From Physella acuta (taxonomy: Eukaryota > Mollusca > Gastropoda > Physidae), in assembly GCF_028476545.1 (NCBI RefSeq), contig NW_026732766.1:7501-71500 (forward strand): DNA of 64,000 nucleotides, written 5' to 3'. The notes beneath the pieces are model-generated. The model was not told the origin of the DNA and did not search any database. It worked only from the letters and a program-made list of their open reading frames with translations. This document shows, in pieces, positions 45,211-58,429 of this stretch. Position 1 is the stretch's first letter. Every line of letters begins with the position of its first letter. Made by a program: the position numbers and the translations under genes.

Positions 45211-45660
45211 GCAAACTACATATGGCACAAATGCGCTAAAAACATGAATATCCTTACACATAGCATACGATGGACACAGACTCTGCAAGTTAAAAACAGT
45301 ATCAATGACTTTATAACAAAGTGAAACAAATGAAATTCATTATTGATTAGACTGAATATAACTCTTTGTTATTTAAATAGTAGTATGAGAAAGATACCCG
45401 TGGACTCAGCAGCAATCTAAAAGTTTGACTCAGAGGCAATGTAAAGGTTTCACTTTCATTTCTTATTCATGTTTAGTCAATTCAAGATGTGTCATACACA
45501 AGATGAATTAAAATATGACTCTTAATAAAACATTTAGCAAAAATATAATGTGGTTTGTTTTACTGTGTGTATATAATTTAATAACAAAAATATCAATTAG
45601 TAAACACTTAAAGATTCCAAATTTTAATTCCTCAAAGTGAATGAAACAATTCAGAGAAAT

Positions 45661-45671
45661 TGGATTTTCCC
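45661..45671 (-). promoter_or_regulatory. kB-like site upstream of gene 6
   Basis: TGGATTTTCCC in the string ATTGGATTTTCCCGATATTA, exactly 426 bp before exon A as in gene 3. Confidence 0.45.
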
Positions 45672-46096
45672 GATATTATTTTTCAGTGTTAAGAGGAAAA
45701 GAAGATAGGCCATTTTGTTTCATGTATCGAAAACAAAATTTTAAATAATTTTAAATAATTTTAAGGTATTATTGATTTAGATCTAAATATAAATTATGAC
45801 TGCAATGTGTGTTTGAATGTAGTTTACAAACATTTTAACAGTAGTAGTCTAAATAATATAAATATAGTTTCAAAGTAAAGTGTAGCCATTTTAAAAGTTA
45901 GGCTATGCATGCAATAATAATAAACTAGAATTACTTTAGTACTCACAAGTTGTTTTCCAATTTAGTTTTAAATTTTATCATTTAAAACACAAGTCTAACA
46001 CATTATATTTCATAATCTGTTAAAGGAAACATCTGACTAAGAAATTAAATAGACTAAAATGTATCATCAAAGTAAAAAAAAATATGTATTTTGCAG

Positions 46097-49000
46097 ATGT
46101 ATCAACATTTAAAGAAACATTTGGCTGGTCAACTTGAACTATTGGATGAGTCAAATGTTTATCTACAGAGTAGCATCAGTGATTTTGTACAGCAGGTGAA
46201 TTATGATGGTTTTATTTGCATTGGTGTGCATTTTTAATGACATACCTCACTTGTATTTTAAAATAATAATATGTTATAAAATATATTTTTATTTATTTAC
46301 AATATAATTTTTGCTCTATATTATAAAGTATTAAATAAAATCATCTACATGTCATGTAAATTTTTTTTATAAAACTTATTGTATATAACATATTCCTTAG
46401 ATTCATCTACATAGTCATTGGATAAAGACATGTATTATGTTAAACACTGAATGATCATCTGCAGATCATATTTATTTTATTTGAAACACACACTTTACCC
46501 CATTAGATTTATCTACATAGTCTGTGGGAAAAAAACCCTTTAAATGTAACTTGTTTAACACAATCATTTTAGCATAAAAGACCATCATTAGTTCTACAAT
46601 ATTTACATTGTTCAAGATTAAACCAAACTAATCAATCACTTTAATACACTTTTCTTACATGTCAAGATTAAGATCAGAGCCACTACTGACTCCAATAAAG
46701 ATGTGAAAGATGCTATTGCTATGGTAACAGCTGCTCAAAGTACTTTGCATGAACTCACATATATATTTACAGGTATCATCATCATTTTATAAAACTTATT
46801 TTGATATAAGCATATTGTTGTTTCTTAACAATCATTAAAAATTATGCTTGTAAAATAAACTTTACTGAAAAAAGTCCTTTAGTTTTAAAATATTTAAATA
46901 TTATCAGTGTAAATGATGTATGAAATATCCATATTATAATTAAAACTTGCCACTGTACATACAACTGACACATTTCTGACAAGTCCTTGATTTAGGTTGA
47001 TTTTAACTGCTGTGCATCATGTTTATATCTTGTTGACAGAATCCACAAAGCTGTACCCTCCCACTGTGATAACAGGAGAAAAGACAACACCAGAAAGTTT
47101 GCAACCAACAGATAGCGGATTAATTTCTAAAGACTTATTATCTGGTACATTTAATTATACTCCCTAAAATGTAAATTACTGAACAACTCACAAGAATAGC
47201 CAATCATAAGAAAAGTATAGCCCCAATCAATAATGACAAGAAGTATAATAAAAAGAAAATTTAAAATAATTCATCAAAATAGATAGCACTTTAATAGCAT
47301 TGTATGAAAAAACATGAATTGTAATATTTTCATGTCATTCTATTTCATCTAATATATTAAATGAATACTAGAAATAGTATAAAGCATGATTTTTTTACCT
47401 AAGTATTTAATTAACTCTACATTTCTTGTATCTAAAGTATTTATATTAACATTACTCTTATATGCTAAATATAAGTTATATTTTTGTTCAGTCACCTATT
47501 ACTACATTTTAATATTTTACCTAACAGATGAATACAATTCAGAAATATCTAGAAGACTAAAGGATATTGAAACAGCTTTATCATCCCTTCAAGACACAAA
47601 ACAAAAGACTGAAGATGACATAGACGAGATAAAACAATGGAGAGACAATTTTACGACAGAACAAAGTGACATGGGGATAAACATTGAAAAGTTGTCAAAG
47701 AAACATAAACAAAATTTTAAAAACATTAGGAAAGAAATAAAAGAACAAGATAACAAAACAGAGAAGCTTTGTGAAGAAATGGAAAGTTTAAAAGAAAAAG
47801 AATCAATATCTAATAAAATGTTAGAGAAAATGTCCATAGATTTGATAGATTACAAAAGCAATTTAGACAATATTAATAAAGAGATACAGGTTCAGAGAGA
47901 TCAAAAAGAAAATGTATCACAAGAAATTAGGAGCCATTCAGATTTGATATCTGCAATACAAGAAGATGGAAAGAAAAACATTTTACATACAACTAAATTG
48001 TGTGAAAATATACTATCTAAGGTAATAATTATAAAAGTTGTAGTAAGCTGATTAATTTTTATCAGAAAACTTTTAATTAAATTATTTTATATAACTCAAT
48101 TTAAGTTCATTTTGACATACACTTTGTTTAATATGAATTTCTTTTATATGCATTACTAACAATTATTTTATTCAACAGCACACTGTTATATGTAACCTTC
48201 TACAACAAAGATTGATGCCTATTGACAAAATGATTCAAACTTTTAATAGACATTTTGAGACTAAGGAGAGAAAAGTGAAGGTAAAATAACTGTATAGATC
48301 GTTTTTATACATATTTTAATATTTTCCTTAAATACTATACACTATATTGTATTTATATATGCTATACTATATCAGAATATTATATAACTATTTAATAGTA
48401 AAATAGTTGATGTTTTGTCATGTCATCTTTTTAGTGCCTCTAAGAATTTTTTAATTATGACTTTACTTACTCCTCTTTACTTCTTGTGAAGCAAATGGCC
48501 TCAACCATAACCTTCCATTTTGTTCTTTCCCACACTGTTGTTTTTGCAACCTCCCAAGACCCCTTCTATCGTCAGTTCTTCAAGAAGACTCTGCATCCAG
48601 GTCTATGTGGGCGTCCTCACATTCATTTTCCCTGTTGTTCAAATTTAGCACATGGCTTGTCAGATTAGTTCTTAATATACCATCCATACAAGTAAAAATG
48701 GAAATGTATAGTTATGCCACTTTTAATTTGTATGTACAGAAGACTGGGGGGTATTTATACACCTGACTTTGTTTTTAATCTTAAAAAAAATGAATTAATA
48801 AAACAAAAATAAAAAATGCTGAAGTTATAGTTAAAAAAAAACCTAAAGTGAAAAATGTGCAAAAACAGTATTTAACATTGTACTGAATTCAAATAAGAAA
48901 TTTAAAACAAGAAGATCAGATTAAACTAACAAGAATGATTATTATGAATTATAAATGTGATGTATAAATCCCACTTGAAACTTGCAGACTGAATTTTTCA

Positions 49001-52000
49001 TGTACACTCTAGTAAATTGTTAAGCTTCTTGAAGTAACATTTGTCTTCTGAGATCGACAGTTTATAATAGGGAATAAATAAGTTATTTATTAGTTATTGT
49101 TCTATTCTTAGATTGAAACTCAGGAAAAAGATGTATTAACCTGGTCAACGGATTATCAGACATTTAGTAAGTAAAATAATGTCGGGTAATTTATGCATGA
49201 TAATTATAAATACACAGCTAAAGTTTTTTCATCAAATGAAAATTTATTGCATTATATAGGCACTGTACTTTTTTGATAAAAGGATTTTATTTTTACTAAT
49301 GCTTACATAAGAAATTAATTTAAACTATGCTCTTTAACAAATTCATTATCTATATAAATATTTTTAAAAAAATTCCTCATGAAAGTGTAAATAAAACATT
49401 ATAATTCATCATGACCATTAATTCGAATTCATTGTTTCTCAAAATAATTTAATATAAACCTATTTTGTTTATAATGATTATAAATAAATGGCGTGTGTGT
49501 ATTATCTGATTGTTATTATTGGAATCAGTGGCGTAGCTAGGATTTTAAAGCCTCTATGCAAAAATTATCAATGGGCCCATTCGTCACCCGTTAGGCTACA
49601 ACTCAGTTAAAAATGGGCAGCGATTGCTACCAGTGTTTCTTTCAGACTTTTTTTTTATGTACTGCACCGTAATGTAAAATATCTTGCGTCACAAGGCCAT
49701 GGTGCAGCCCACATCCGATAACACCATTTAATCTAGACACCATGACAAAAAAATGTTACATGTACTGTCATAACTATGTTTTATCCAGTTAAAATACTAA
49801 AAGATTAAGAAGAGAGGGGTGACAGCCCACCGAAAATACTAAATTTTTGGGGAGAGGAAGTGGGGGCGGAGGGGGGGGGGGGGGGGACTTACATCTTCAG
49901 TAAACTTTCAGGGGGACAACCTACCTTGTGACCACTAACCCAGCACAATTTTAAAAAATTGTGTCTCAATTTATTTAGATTTGATTTCTTTTTCAAGCTT
50001 TTAAGTTTGCAAAATTATTAATGAGGTTCTTGGGATATATTTTAGCTGGCGAAGTTACTGACCCAAAAGGCATATTTACAATTGGTTTTATAATATCATT
50101 ATAATATGCAAATAATCAGATTCCATCATAGACAGCAAACTCTCCATTATCACCATCGAATGTTAAAGAAGTTTCATACGGAACTGGCATACCCGTCCGC
50201 ATTGTTGCAACCTAGTCGTACAAATAAGGGAGACAGAAGGGAGATGCAGGTTTTTGGTTGGTGATGGGGGGGGGGGGGGTGTTGGGAGTTTCCCACGCAG
50301 TTGCGGCTTTTAGCGAAACGTGAAAATATACGGGTGCTGGATGTCGTATCTCACATTTAAATTTTATAGGCTGATTCACTGCATTGCTTACTAAAACTGC
50401 GGCAACGCTTGTGGTCTTATTAATACGGGGTAGTCCCTTATCGACTCCACCTCCCCCCACACACACTCAGCAACTGTGGTGTTATTAATACGAGTGGGCC
50501 CTGTACGCCTGTTGTGTTATTAATACGGGGTGGGCCCTTTTCGACGCCACCCCTAACCACATTCAGCGCCTTTGATGTTATTAATATGGGTGGGCCCTAT
50601 TCGTCACCACCCCCCCCCCCCCCCCCACACACACTGAATGCCACTGCCTGTACACTAAGAAAGGACTTGGGGCCTTTTATGAAATTTTAATCATTTCTAC
50701 AGTAAAAATAAAAAAAAAAACTTGATTTCCATTTTAAAAAAAATATTTATATGAAATAAATATTAAAATTTATTAACTTTTTACTTTCTCGTATATACGA
50801 AGTATAGAGAAAGTATTGTAATCGTGCAAAAAAAAATCGAGATTTTTACAAATCTCGACGTTTTACACCTCACTGATACGGAAAAACATAATTTTGCAAT
50901 CTTGTCCGTATGTCTGTGTGTCTGTGTGTGTGTGTGTGTGTCTGTGTGTGTGTAAAAACGATAACTTGAGTACTGTTACAGCTAGGTTGATGAAATTTCA
51001 TATATAAGTATTTTATCAAAATCGTAGATCCGTATCAACTTTTGAGCGATTTCCGATAACCGAAAGTGGTACTTTTTCTACTTTGAATTTTTCAAAAGCA
51101 TATTTCAGATAGATAAATGAAATTTCACATGTAAGTAAAAGATCTAATTCTCTACCTTCTGTCAAATTTTGAGTCATTTTCGTTGACGGGAAGTACTAAT
51201 TTACGCTATTTCCGATTTCTCAAAAACGCATCTAAATTTATAAAGTACTAATAATATTGCGCACCATTATGAACATCTTTATTCAGCGTTCGCTTGGTGC
51301 GCAAAACTTTTTTCTATGAGATTCTATTCTATTTTAAAAAGTTTAATTATTTAAAATGGATTAAAAATCATAACTAGATCTATATCCCGAGTTCCCATCC
51401 CCTGTTGTTTTATATAAGAATATTCGAGAAAGTTTAGGGGAGATCACTCCCGGTTTATTTAAAGAAGGAAAAGGGCCCCTTAGTGCCTTGGGCCCTACGC
51501 CTTGCTTACTCTAGCTTTACGGTAGCTACGTCACTGAATGGAATTATTTTCTCCTTCATCCTATACCAGAAATGTAATGATCGTTACAGTGGGAGACTTT
51601 TTTGGTTACTTGAGAAAGGGAAACAACCCACCTAACATAAAAACAAAAAAAAACAAGAAAATTGTAGCCAATAGCTAGAGAGTGATAGCTTAAATGTAGT
51701 CTTTTGTTTTTGGGCGAGTCCTACACTGCTATTGCGTGTCTTGGACATCAACCGTCAAAACATTGTTGTTGCTTTTTAAATTAACAAACAATTAGTCCAT
51801 AATGTATGGTTTAGTTCTTGTGTGGTTTACGGGCATTCAATAAACATATGTACAACTTACTGTTTACTTGGAAAATATATTGTTTTTGAATGTGTTTTTT
51901 TATAAATCTAAGCAAAAATAATTCGTGGCTTGATTCGGCGGAATAATAATTTGTGATAGTTTATAAATTAAGTCAATTGGGCATAATTTGTGTAATTTGT

Positions 52001-54461
52001 TTAACCCATATTATCCCAAGGTCACAAATTTTTATAATTTTTTGATATGGTTTAGCTTTTGGGCACTGAATGAAGGAATGACTATGGCTTTTTTTTTAAA
52101 TCATTAAATCAATACTTTTTTAAATATCGATTTTTTAAAAACGTCCCATAAATGGGACGCTAGCAACGAACAACCCCATGTACATTTATTGAAAAATAAA
52201 ATCATTTTTCACGAAATATGGCTAATCACGCGAAAATTAACCTGTATACTGATTTTTTATATTGTTAGACCAATGACTACATTGTTTAGGACAGCTAAAA
52301 ATATTGATAATGATCAATTGGGTTAGCCATACCATGGTCTAAAATGTAGAAATTATGTTCAAAAGTCTAGTTTTCTTTCAATCTAGCGTCCATCAAAGTG
52401 AACAACACTTGGAAATAAGTAAAGCTGTGACTAGTACATCTAATTATACACACATGATCACAAAAATTGTTATTATTCATCGAAACTGTAATATAATTAA
52501 ATATAAATGATTGATTTTTTGGGGGGCGTACTTAAAATTTTCAGGGGTGGGGACTTAAATTTCAGGGGAAAGGGTGGACATTGGTAAAAGCATGTTTTCT
52601 ATATAAATTCCATTTTGTTCTGTGGGCAGAGCCCACCCCCCCCCCCTCCTCCGAAATGATGCCAGAAAGAAACTCTGCCCTCAGTGAATTTGCAAAAGAT
52701 GATCCGGTCCAGTCCCAGATGTCATCCAGCCATCTTCTCTTTTGTTACCCTCGCTATTCCCCCCCCCCCTCACAGGCGTACATTAGGACATTAGACATCT
52801 TATTTCTAGGGCACGGATCCGTCTCTGGGGGCTTGTATTGAGTGTTCATGACTCTCATCCATGTATGCACTTCACTATGCGAACAGCTCCCAATCTAACA
52901 CCAGGAATCTCCTTAAAAAGTTAACAAAGTAAAACTGGTATCGGGAACCTTTGGGGGGGGGGAATATTATTGGGGCATGACAACTGTACACAGCTAATTC
53001 ACATTTCTGCTATATGTAGCTTAAGCTATCTTATATGAAGAGAGTTAACCAACCCCCATGATTGAATCATTTCACCTAAATCATGGCCATTGTTATTATT
53101 CTGGTTTGTTATAATTTTAATATCACGCGCTTATAAATTTACAGCAATACTAAATTAGTTTGTATTCAATGCTATTAAATACTTCAGTAAGTGTAATTTT
53201 GAAAACTTAAAAATAAAATGTAAGTTTTTGAATATTTGCAATTTTTTAATACAATAATATATAATAAAATATAGCTCAAGGTCATAATTAAATATCTATA
53301 AATACCACTTAACACCCCAAAGTCAACAGTTAACAAAGTCAACAATTGTTTCACCATAAATAACCATTTGACATAAATATTTGCATCTGTATTTCTCGCT
53401 AGTGTCCAATAAATGTGACGTTTGTGTAACAATCTGCATAAATATAGGTCAAGGTCATAGTTAAATATCTATAAATACTACTTAACACCCCAAAGTCAGC
53501 AGTTAACAAAGTCAGCAATTGTTTCACCATAAATAACCATTTAACATAAACATTTGCATCTGTATTTCTCGCTAGTGTCCAATAAATGTGACGTTTGTGT
53601 AGCAATCTACATGGGGCCATTCGTTGCTAGCGTCCCACTCATGGGACGCTTGTTGTACACTTGATATAACGAAGTAGTAAAAGAAAATTGTTATTCTTAA
53701 ATTTTTATCAGATAGAAATATGGTACTGCTACAAGTTTCTAATGTATTTTGCACTTAAAATGTTAATATTTTAGAAGAAATGCATTTTCCTGTGCGCATG
53801 TTTTCTTTTTCCGCCATTTTGACAAGTCCTGCTAAGCCGGCACTATAACATTTTTCTAAATTAATTTTTTTCACAAAACACACAAATTCAATAGTCTAGC
53901 CATTTTCAAATAAAATATAACCTAATTTGTATTTTAACTAGTTTTTAATAAATTTTAGCAATTTTTTTTACAAGCGTCCCATAAGTGGGACGCTAGCAGA
54001 ATATGGGTTAATAAAGAGTAAAGAACAAAATGGTTGATTTTTATTTTATATTTGCAGCCAATCAAGAAGTAAAACATTCTACACTTGGATTTATTGCTTC
54101 ACAAGGGCGCTGGGATGGGACATACCGTAAAGGACACCCAGTTATTACATTCAGTGATGTAGAACATAACGTAGGAAACCATTTTGATCCAAAGACTGGA
54201 GAGTTTACCGCCCCTGTTGATGGCCTGTATAAAGCAAGTCTTAGAATAAAACAAACAGGAGATCGTGCTGTACAAGGTTGTGTTGGGCACAAATCTGGTG
54301 GTGTGGAGTCATGGCTCAGTGTTGTTTGGACACAAGAAAAATCTCTTGTCGGTTCAATAAAATTTGAAGTTCAGATGAAAACTGGAGATGTCTTATTTTC
54401 ATCAACTGCCTGTAAGGATTGTGAATGTACACATTTTTCTTGTTCCCTATTTGCAGTCTAA
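46097..54461 (+). CDS. Coiled-coil/C1q-domain gene 6 (type II, intact)
   Basis: Exons: A 46097-46195, B 46667-46772, C 47040-47144, D 47528-48021, E 48179-48280, F 49112-49166, G 54058-54461. The sum is 1365 bp, giving 454 residues. Exon A starts MYQHLKKHLAGQLELLDESN. Exon D is a type II coil (KESISNKMLEKMSIDLIDYK), nearly identical to gene 3. Exon F ends in A instead of G, changing the F-G junction codon from Ala to Thr while the GTAAGT donor is kept. Exon G: GFIASQGRWDGTYR, FTAPVDGLYKASLRIKQTGD and tail DCECTHFSCSLFAV. Intron F-G has grown to 4.9 kb by two insertions; the second ends 46 bp before the exon G acceptor. No signal peptide is seen. It is the tandem counterpart of gene 3. Confidence 0.85.
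48470..48670 (-). repeat. Old insert shared with gene 3 intron E-F
   Basis: Counterpart of 19930-20150 (CCTTCCATTTTGTTCTTTCC, GAAGACTCTGCATCCAGG, ATGGCTTGTCAGATT). Possible LINE tail, not certain. Confidence 0.3.
50400..50640. repeat. Short tandem repeat, GTTATTAATACGRGTGGGCC unit
   Basis: Four irregular units (40-70 bp) starting near 50415, 50480, 50518 and 50576, separated by CCACC and CACACACA tracts. Confidence 0.7.
50785..51470 (+). repeat. Dispersed repeat family, copy 1 (about 690 bp)
   Basis: Starts ACTTTCTCGTATATACGAAG and ends GGGGAGATCACTCCCGG. Copies are at 58430-59000 (older, right end missing) and 61850-62545. The first 32 bp form an inverted repeat (ACTTTCTC...GAGAAAGT). Contains (TG)n, then AACTTGAGTACTGTTACAGC. 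No coding is seen and the class is unknown. Confidence 0.75.
52620..52830 (-). mobile_element. Decayed LINE reverse-transcriptase C-terminal fragment
   Basis: On the minus strand, broken frames give VLMYACEG, then WLDDI-like and DWTGSSFANSLRAEF stretches. These recall the ...YACESWTL...RW.DNI.EWTG..FA...RAAEDR tail common to RTE/CR1-type LINEs in molluscs. It is much deleted and embedded in the piggyBac-like element. Confidence 0.45.
53276..53621. repeat. Tandem duplication, 173-bp unit, two copies
   Basis: Units start TCAAGGTCATARTTAAATAT at 53276 and 53449 and are nearly identical. Each holds CACCCCAAAGTCARCAGTTA and GTGACGTTTGTGTARCAATC. Confidence 0.9.
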
Positions 54462-54698
54462 TTTTTACACATAACATACATTTAAAAACAAAAACCAATA
54501 TTATTTTTCAATATCAAAAAGTTTTGCAATAATTTGCAGGTATAATATTGACTAAAATCTGAAAATATTAGCCATGGATGAGAAAATGAGTATATTTATT
54601 AATCTTCATTACAAGCGACATTGGACTTATTTTCTCTCATAAAGATCTAACGTTATATGCAATGTATTAAAAATAATCTTACACATGCACTTAACAAA

Positions 54699-54704
54699 AT
54701 AAAA
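54699..54704 (+). promoter_or_regulatory. Candidate poly(A) signal of gene 6
   Basis: First AATAAA after the stop (238 bp away). Genes 1, 2, 3 and 5 have theirs within 60 bp, so gene 6 has lost the usual one. Confidence 0.35.
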
Positions 54705-56820
54705 CATATTAAACTTTTACTGTTTGCCTTTACTTATTATTGAAACAATAACATTATAAATTTGAGCAGAAAATAAAGCTATCTTTTAAACAAATACTGA
54801 TGTTGTAGACGACTGTATTATTGTGTTTCGAGTGAATTATGTAACACAGTTGAATACCTGGCGAACGGTAGTGAATGCGTGAACGATCTATCATTGTATT
54901 TTAGCTTTTCTCGGATATCGTTCACTGACTGGAGTGAGAGAATGAAGGTTTTATAAGCGCGGGTAAATGTGGTATTCAGCAGCCACCATAGACCAATATC
55001 GGACGTGAATGTGTCCGAGAACTGTGCGAATGTTGGTGTGATCAGATTTATTTTTCAACTACATGCTGCAAAGCAGACCGCAGTTTGTTCTGTAACATTT
55101 TATATCATTGTTTATATAATAATATTACACTGTTCCTAAAATGATATTCTTCTCATGTAAATAAAGTTAACAATCTGTACTAACTAGAGATAAATTCCAT
55201 ATAATCATGGACCCACAACCCCAGGTGGGTTTAAACAATAAATGCATTCCATGACAGATGTGTTATGGAATAGCGTTCAAGACAAGTCAATTACGTTCTT
55301 TTTTTAAATATGTTCGTTTTTAATTTCACTATTTACTGTCAAATCTTTAGCCCAAAATTCTTCAAATTCGCCGATTTCTACATAGCAAACCTAGATTAGG
55401 TAGTGTAATATTTTCACGATTTTGTCTTACTCATGGAACATCACTATAAGATAGCTCAAATATTTTCTACACATAGACGTGAGATACTTCCACTATTACA
55501 ATTGTTGATACTAAATATTTAGTCATATTTCCCCAAACAAGAGTAACAACTGCCTTTCAATTTTTGCCGATGTGTTTTGTTGTCGTCAGAATGTTTGTAA
55601 AAAAATATTTTATCTCTTATTTCTATCAACCTTTTTCGGTATAGTATTGTGAGTTATCGCCTAATCAAAGGTCAGAATTTTGTTGTCTACTTTGATTTGT
55701 TTTCCAATGCCGGTTTCAACAACTCTAATGCAGGTCTTGGTAATACTAAATGGTTCTGTCTCTTTAGTGTTTTGTTATTACGGTAACAATATTTTCCTTC
55801 ATAATAATTGGCTTATTTCGTCTGTAACATCCCTCCTAATGTAAACAATGATTGTTCCACCTGGATCAACATGCCATAAAAAAATAATAGGTCAGGTGTA
55901 ACAACAGCGTTCTAATGTAAGCAACAATCTAATTCTGCTTTTATTTATTTTTATCATACTAACACGGCTGAAAATATTCTACAGAATACACTCGGTGTGA
56001 AATTATAGTCAAAAAATTTTAACGCAATTATTTTTTTTTTGCTATATCGTTAAAATTGTATGAGAGACTTATAGACGTAAATATCTTATAAATATATTGC
56101 AGTATTTGACATAAAATATAAATTGTTTATAAAAATCGAGCCCACTTAGGCCTACATAGTTGTTTCTTATGTTAATCAGAATAGCCGGCTTATTTGTTTT
56201 ATAACATCTTGTTAAACTGTTAAATCAGAGAGATCGTAAAACAAAGTTTTCTTTCAGGAGTAGTTTGAAAACTAACTTCGTAAAAGTACTAAAAGCTAAA
56301 GTTTGATGGGTGTTTATTCTCAATTGTTTAACTCGTTGGCAAGATATTTAGTAAATAATGAACTTACAGTTTTAAATTAATGTAAATAGCTGCTGTCACC
56401 GTTAATAGTAAACAAACAAAAAATGTGGTTTTTTGTTTTAAATTATTGATAATTAACTGATCAAACTTGGAGTTTTGATACTACAAATCAAATACAAAGA
56501 ATGCTATCTTGTATACGCCCACTTCAGCTCTGATTGTAAATATAGGCCTAAGTATAGGACATTTCCGCTATGACAAGGTTATATTGTTTTGAATACACAA
56601 TAAGATTCAGACTTGTTTTTCATGTTAAGTTTAAAATGTATCAAAATGATGATATTAATGTTGAAATATATAGAAAACCTTGGCACTTATATAATAGATT
56701 TGCATAAATGAACTACAAAGTTTACATCTGGGGTACGCCAGTAATTTAATGCACCAGAAGGCAGATGTAATACATTAGTAGTATTACAAGTTACTAATAT
56801 CACAGATCTGATGTATTATG
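54705..56820. other. Intergenic DNA after gene 6
   Basis: 55505-55870 matches the flank of gene 5 (42300-42670). GTATACGCCCACTTCAG near 56513 matches 33382. No gene is recognised. Confidence 0.4.
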
Positions 56821-56844
56821 TAGGCTGGCCGGGTCTACGACAAA

Positions 56845-56985
56845 TTCCCGAAAAACACTTGCCCGAATGCCGTTTGCCCAAAGGCCGATTTCCCGAATGA
56901 ACACTTGCCCGAATGCGACAAATGCCCGAATGGACACTTGCCCGAATGCGACAGATGCCCGAATGGATACTTGCCCGAAAAATGT
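56845..56985. repeat. TGCCCGAATG minisatellite
   Basis: About nine copies of a (T/A)TGCCCGAATG or TTCCCGAA decamer-like unit, arranged as a 33-bp higher-order unit (ACTTGCCCGAATGCGACAAA...) repeated twice at the right end. It is GC-richer than its surroundings. Confidence 0.85.
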
Positions 56986-57351
56986 TTAATTATATATTAC
57001 CAGATAATCATTTGCAAATAATTTAAATTTGAAATTTTGATTAAAAAATACATATCTGAACAAAATGAAAACAATAAAATAATATTATATAATACCACGC
57101 AGACATTTTTAATTATTATGTATTTGCTATATAAAAATGTATAAACATATTTTCTTTCTTATGTATGAATCAAGATAAAAATACAATTTTCGCTTATCTC
57201 TGAATTTCTTTATTAACTAATCTATTTAACACATTGTCTAAACAAGATGCATTAAATGGAGATATACCAAATTGATTACTCTTAGTTATAAAATTCGCCA
57301 CCAAGACCCCGCCTCATTCTTTTGTGAAATGATCACCACACAAGATAAGCA

Positions 57352-57415
57352 TCTATATATATAATTCTCTTCTTGGAGACGATAGAAAACAAGCTGTAAG
57401 CGCGCTCCCGGAAAC
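57352..57415 (+). mobile_element. Second copy of Helitron-like 5' end
   Basis: TCTATATATATAATTCTCTT then CTTGGAGACGAT and GTAAGCGCGCTCCC match the minus strand of 40240-40309. A matching 3' end was not found. Confidence 0.4.
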
Positions 57416-58420
57416 AAAATTTAAGTGAAAACGTTACCTCACCCTAAACACGCATTTTAAGCTAATCCTGATTTTTTAAAAACAGTAAATGGAAATTTAC
57501 GCTAAAACCTTAAAATATTTTGAACATAACCGGAAACGGAAATCTATTCGGAACCATTTTGCACATACGTAAATTTACCAAAAAAGATTGCAGGAGATTA
57601 TTAGGAACCAGCAATTTAAGTACTTGCAAGTTTACGAAGATTAATTATTCATATTTGTTGAACCGTCGAAAATCTTGGTCGAAGCTGTTTCTCTTTTTAA
57701 AATTTTGTTTTTAATGCTTTGTACTAACATTTTAAATTGAAGTCGCAATGTGCTCGTTTCATTTATATGGCTAAAGTTTTTTCCCGTCAGAGTGAACCAT
57801 AGCTTTTGTAAAGAGTAATTTTTCTGATACTTGCTTGCTTTGCTTTTATAGATATAGATAGGAAAGCCTTTAATGAAATGATAACAAGAATCACATTCAA
57901 AGCTGCCAATGCAGCTTTTAATGCATATAGTTTTACATTCAACTTTTTAGACGTTGATTCTTTATTCTTTAAACATACAAAACGCATCTACACTGCACTG
58001 CGTAAGCAGCAATGTCAAATAATAATTGGAAAACTCCTATACTAAGGCCTATATTTTTAATCAGTTTGAAAGTGGGCGTATGCATGACAGTTGAAAGCTC
58101 TGTTAGTTTAGATATTCTAAGTAATACAGGTCGTCTAATTTAGTTTCAATAAAATCACTATTTTCCCGTTTACTATTAAAAGTGACATCGTCTATCAAAA
58201 GTAAGTAAAAACAATATATTTAATTTTGTACATATCTATCCAGACGTGTTGATCTATATGTTGATTAACAATGACTTTCTACTAAGTTAGTTTAAATATA
58301 TTGTAATAATTAACTCGATGTTAAACGTATTAATACAAATGCATTGTGTATTGTATAATAACATATGCCGTAGTATTTTCTGTTCTGTTATTAGAAAGTA
58401 TTTCGTGTAACATTGGTGTT
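57416..58420. other. Unassigned intergenic DNA
   Basis: Small open frames exist on both strands (for example 57787-57987, minus, with one hydrophobic stretch) but have no recognisable family and no paralog in the window. Confidence 0.3.
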
Positions 58421-58429
58421 GTGTTTTTA

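Larger units (their letters stand above)
49518..51544. mobile_element. 2.0-kb hAT-like element in gene 6, host of nested repeat
   Basis: Element 49526-51536: left end CAGTGGCGTAGCTA and right end TAGCTACGTCACTG, flanked by ATTGGAAT/AATGGAAT (8 bp, one mismatch). Gene 3 intron F-G near 21245 (TTATTATTGGAATTATTTTT) is the empty site. Inside are a four-unit GTTATTAATACGGGTGGGCC repeat (50400-50640) and a dispersed repeat (50785-51470). No transposase is seen. Confidence 0.7.
52001..54011. mobile_element. 2.0-kb piggyBac-like element (TTAA target, CCC ends)
   Basis: Element 52005-54007 begins CCCATATTATCCC and ends GAATATGGG, flanked by TTAA (52001-52004, 54008-54011). Subterminal palindromes of the type GCGTCCCATAAGTGGGACGC occur at 52141-52160, 53630-53649 and 53974-53993, and a 40-bp arm (52141-52183) recurs inverted at 53607-53650. 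A TTAA target and CCC ends fit piggyBac, but no transposase is seen, so it is non-autonomous. Its right end is 46 bp upstream of exon G of gene 6. Confidence 0.7.

Noticed and set aside
57787-57987. 66-residue minus-strand frame with a hydrophobic stretch, considered as a lost leader exon
   Set aside because: It is on the opposite strand to gene 7, no donor site in a suitable phase was evident, and no similar exon precedes the other paralogs.
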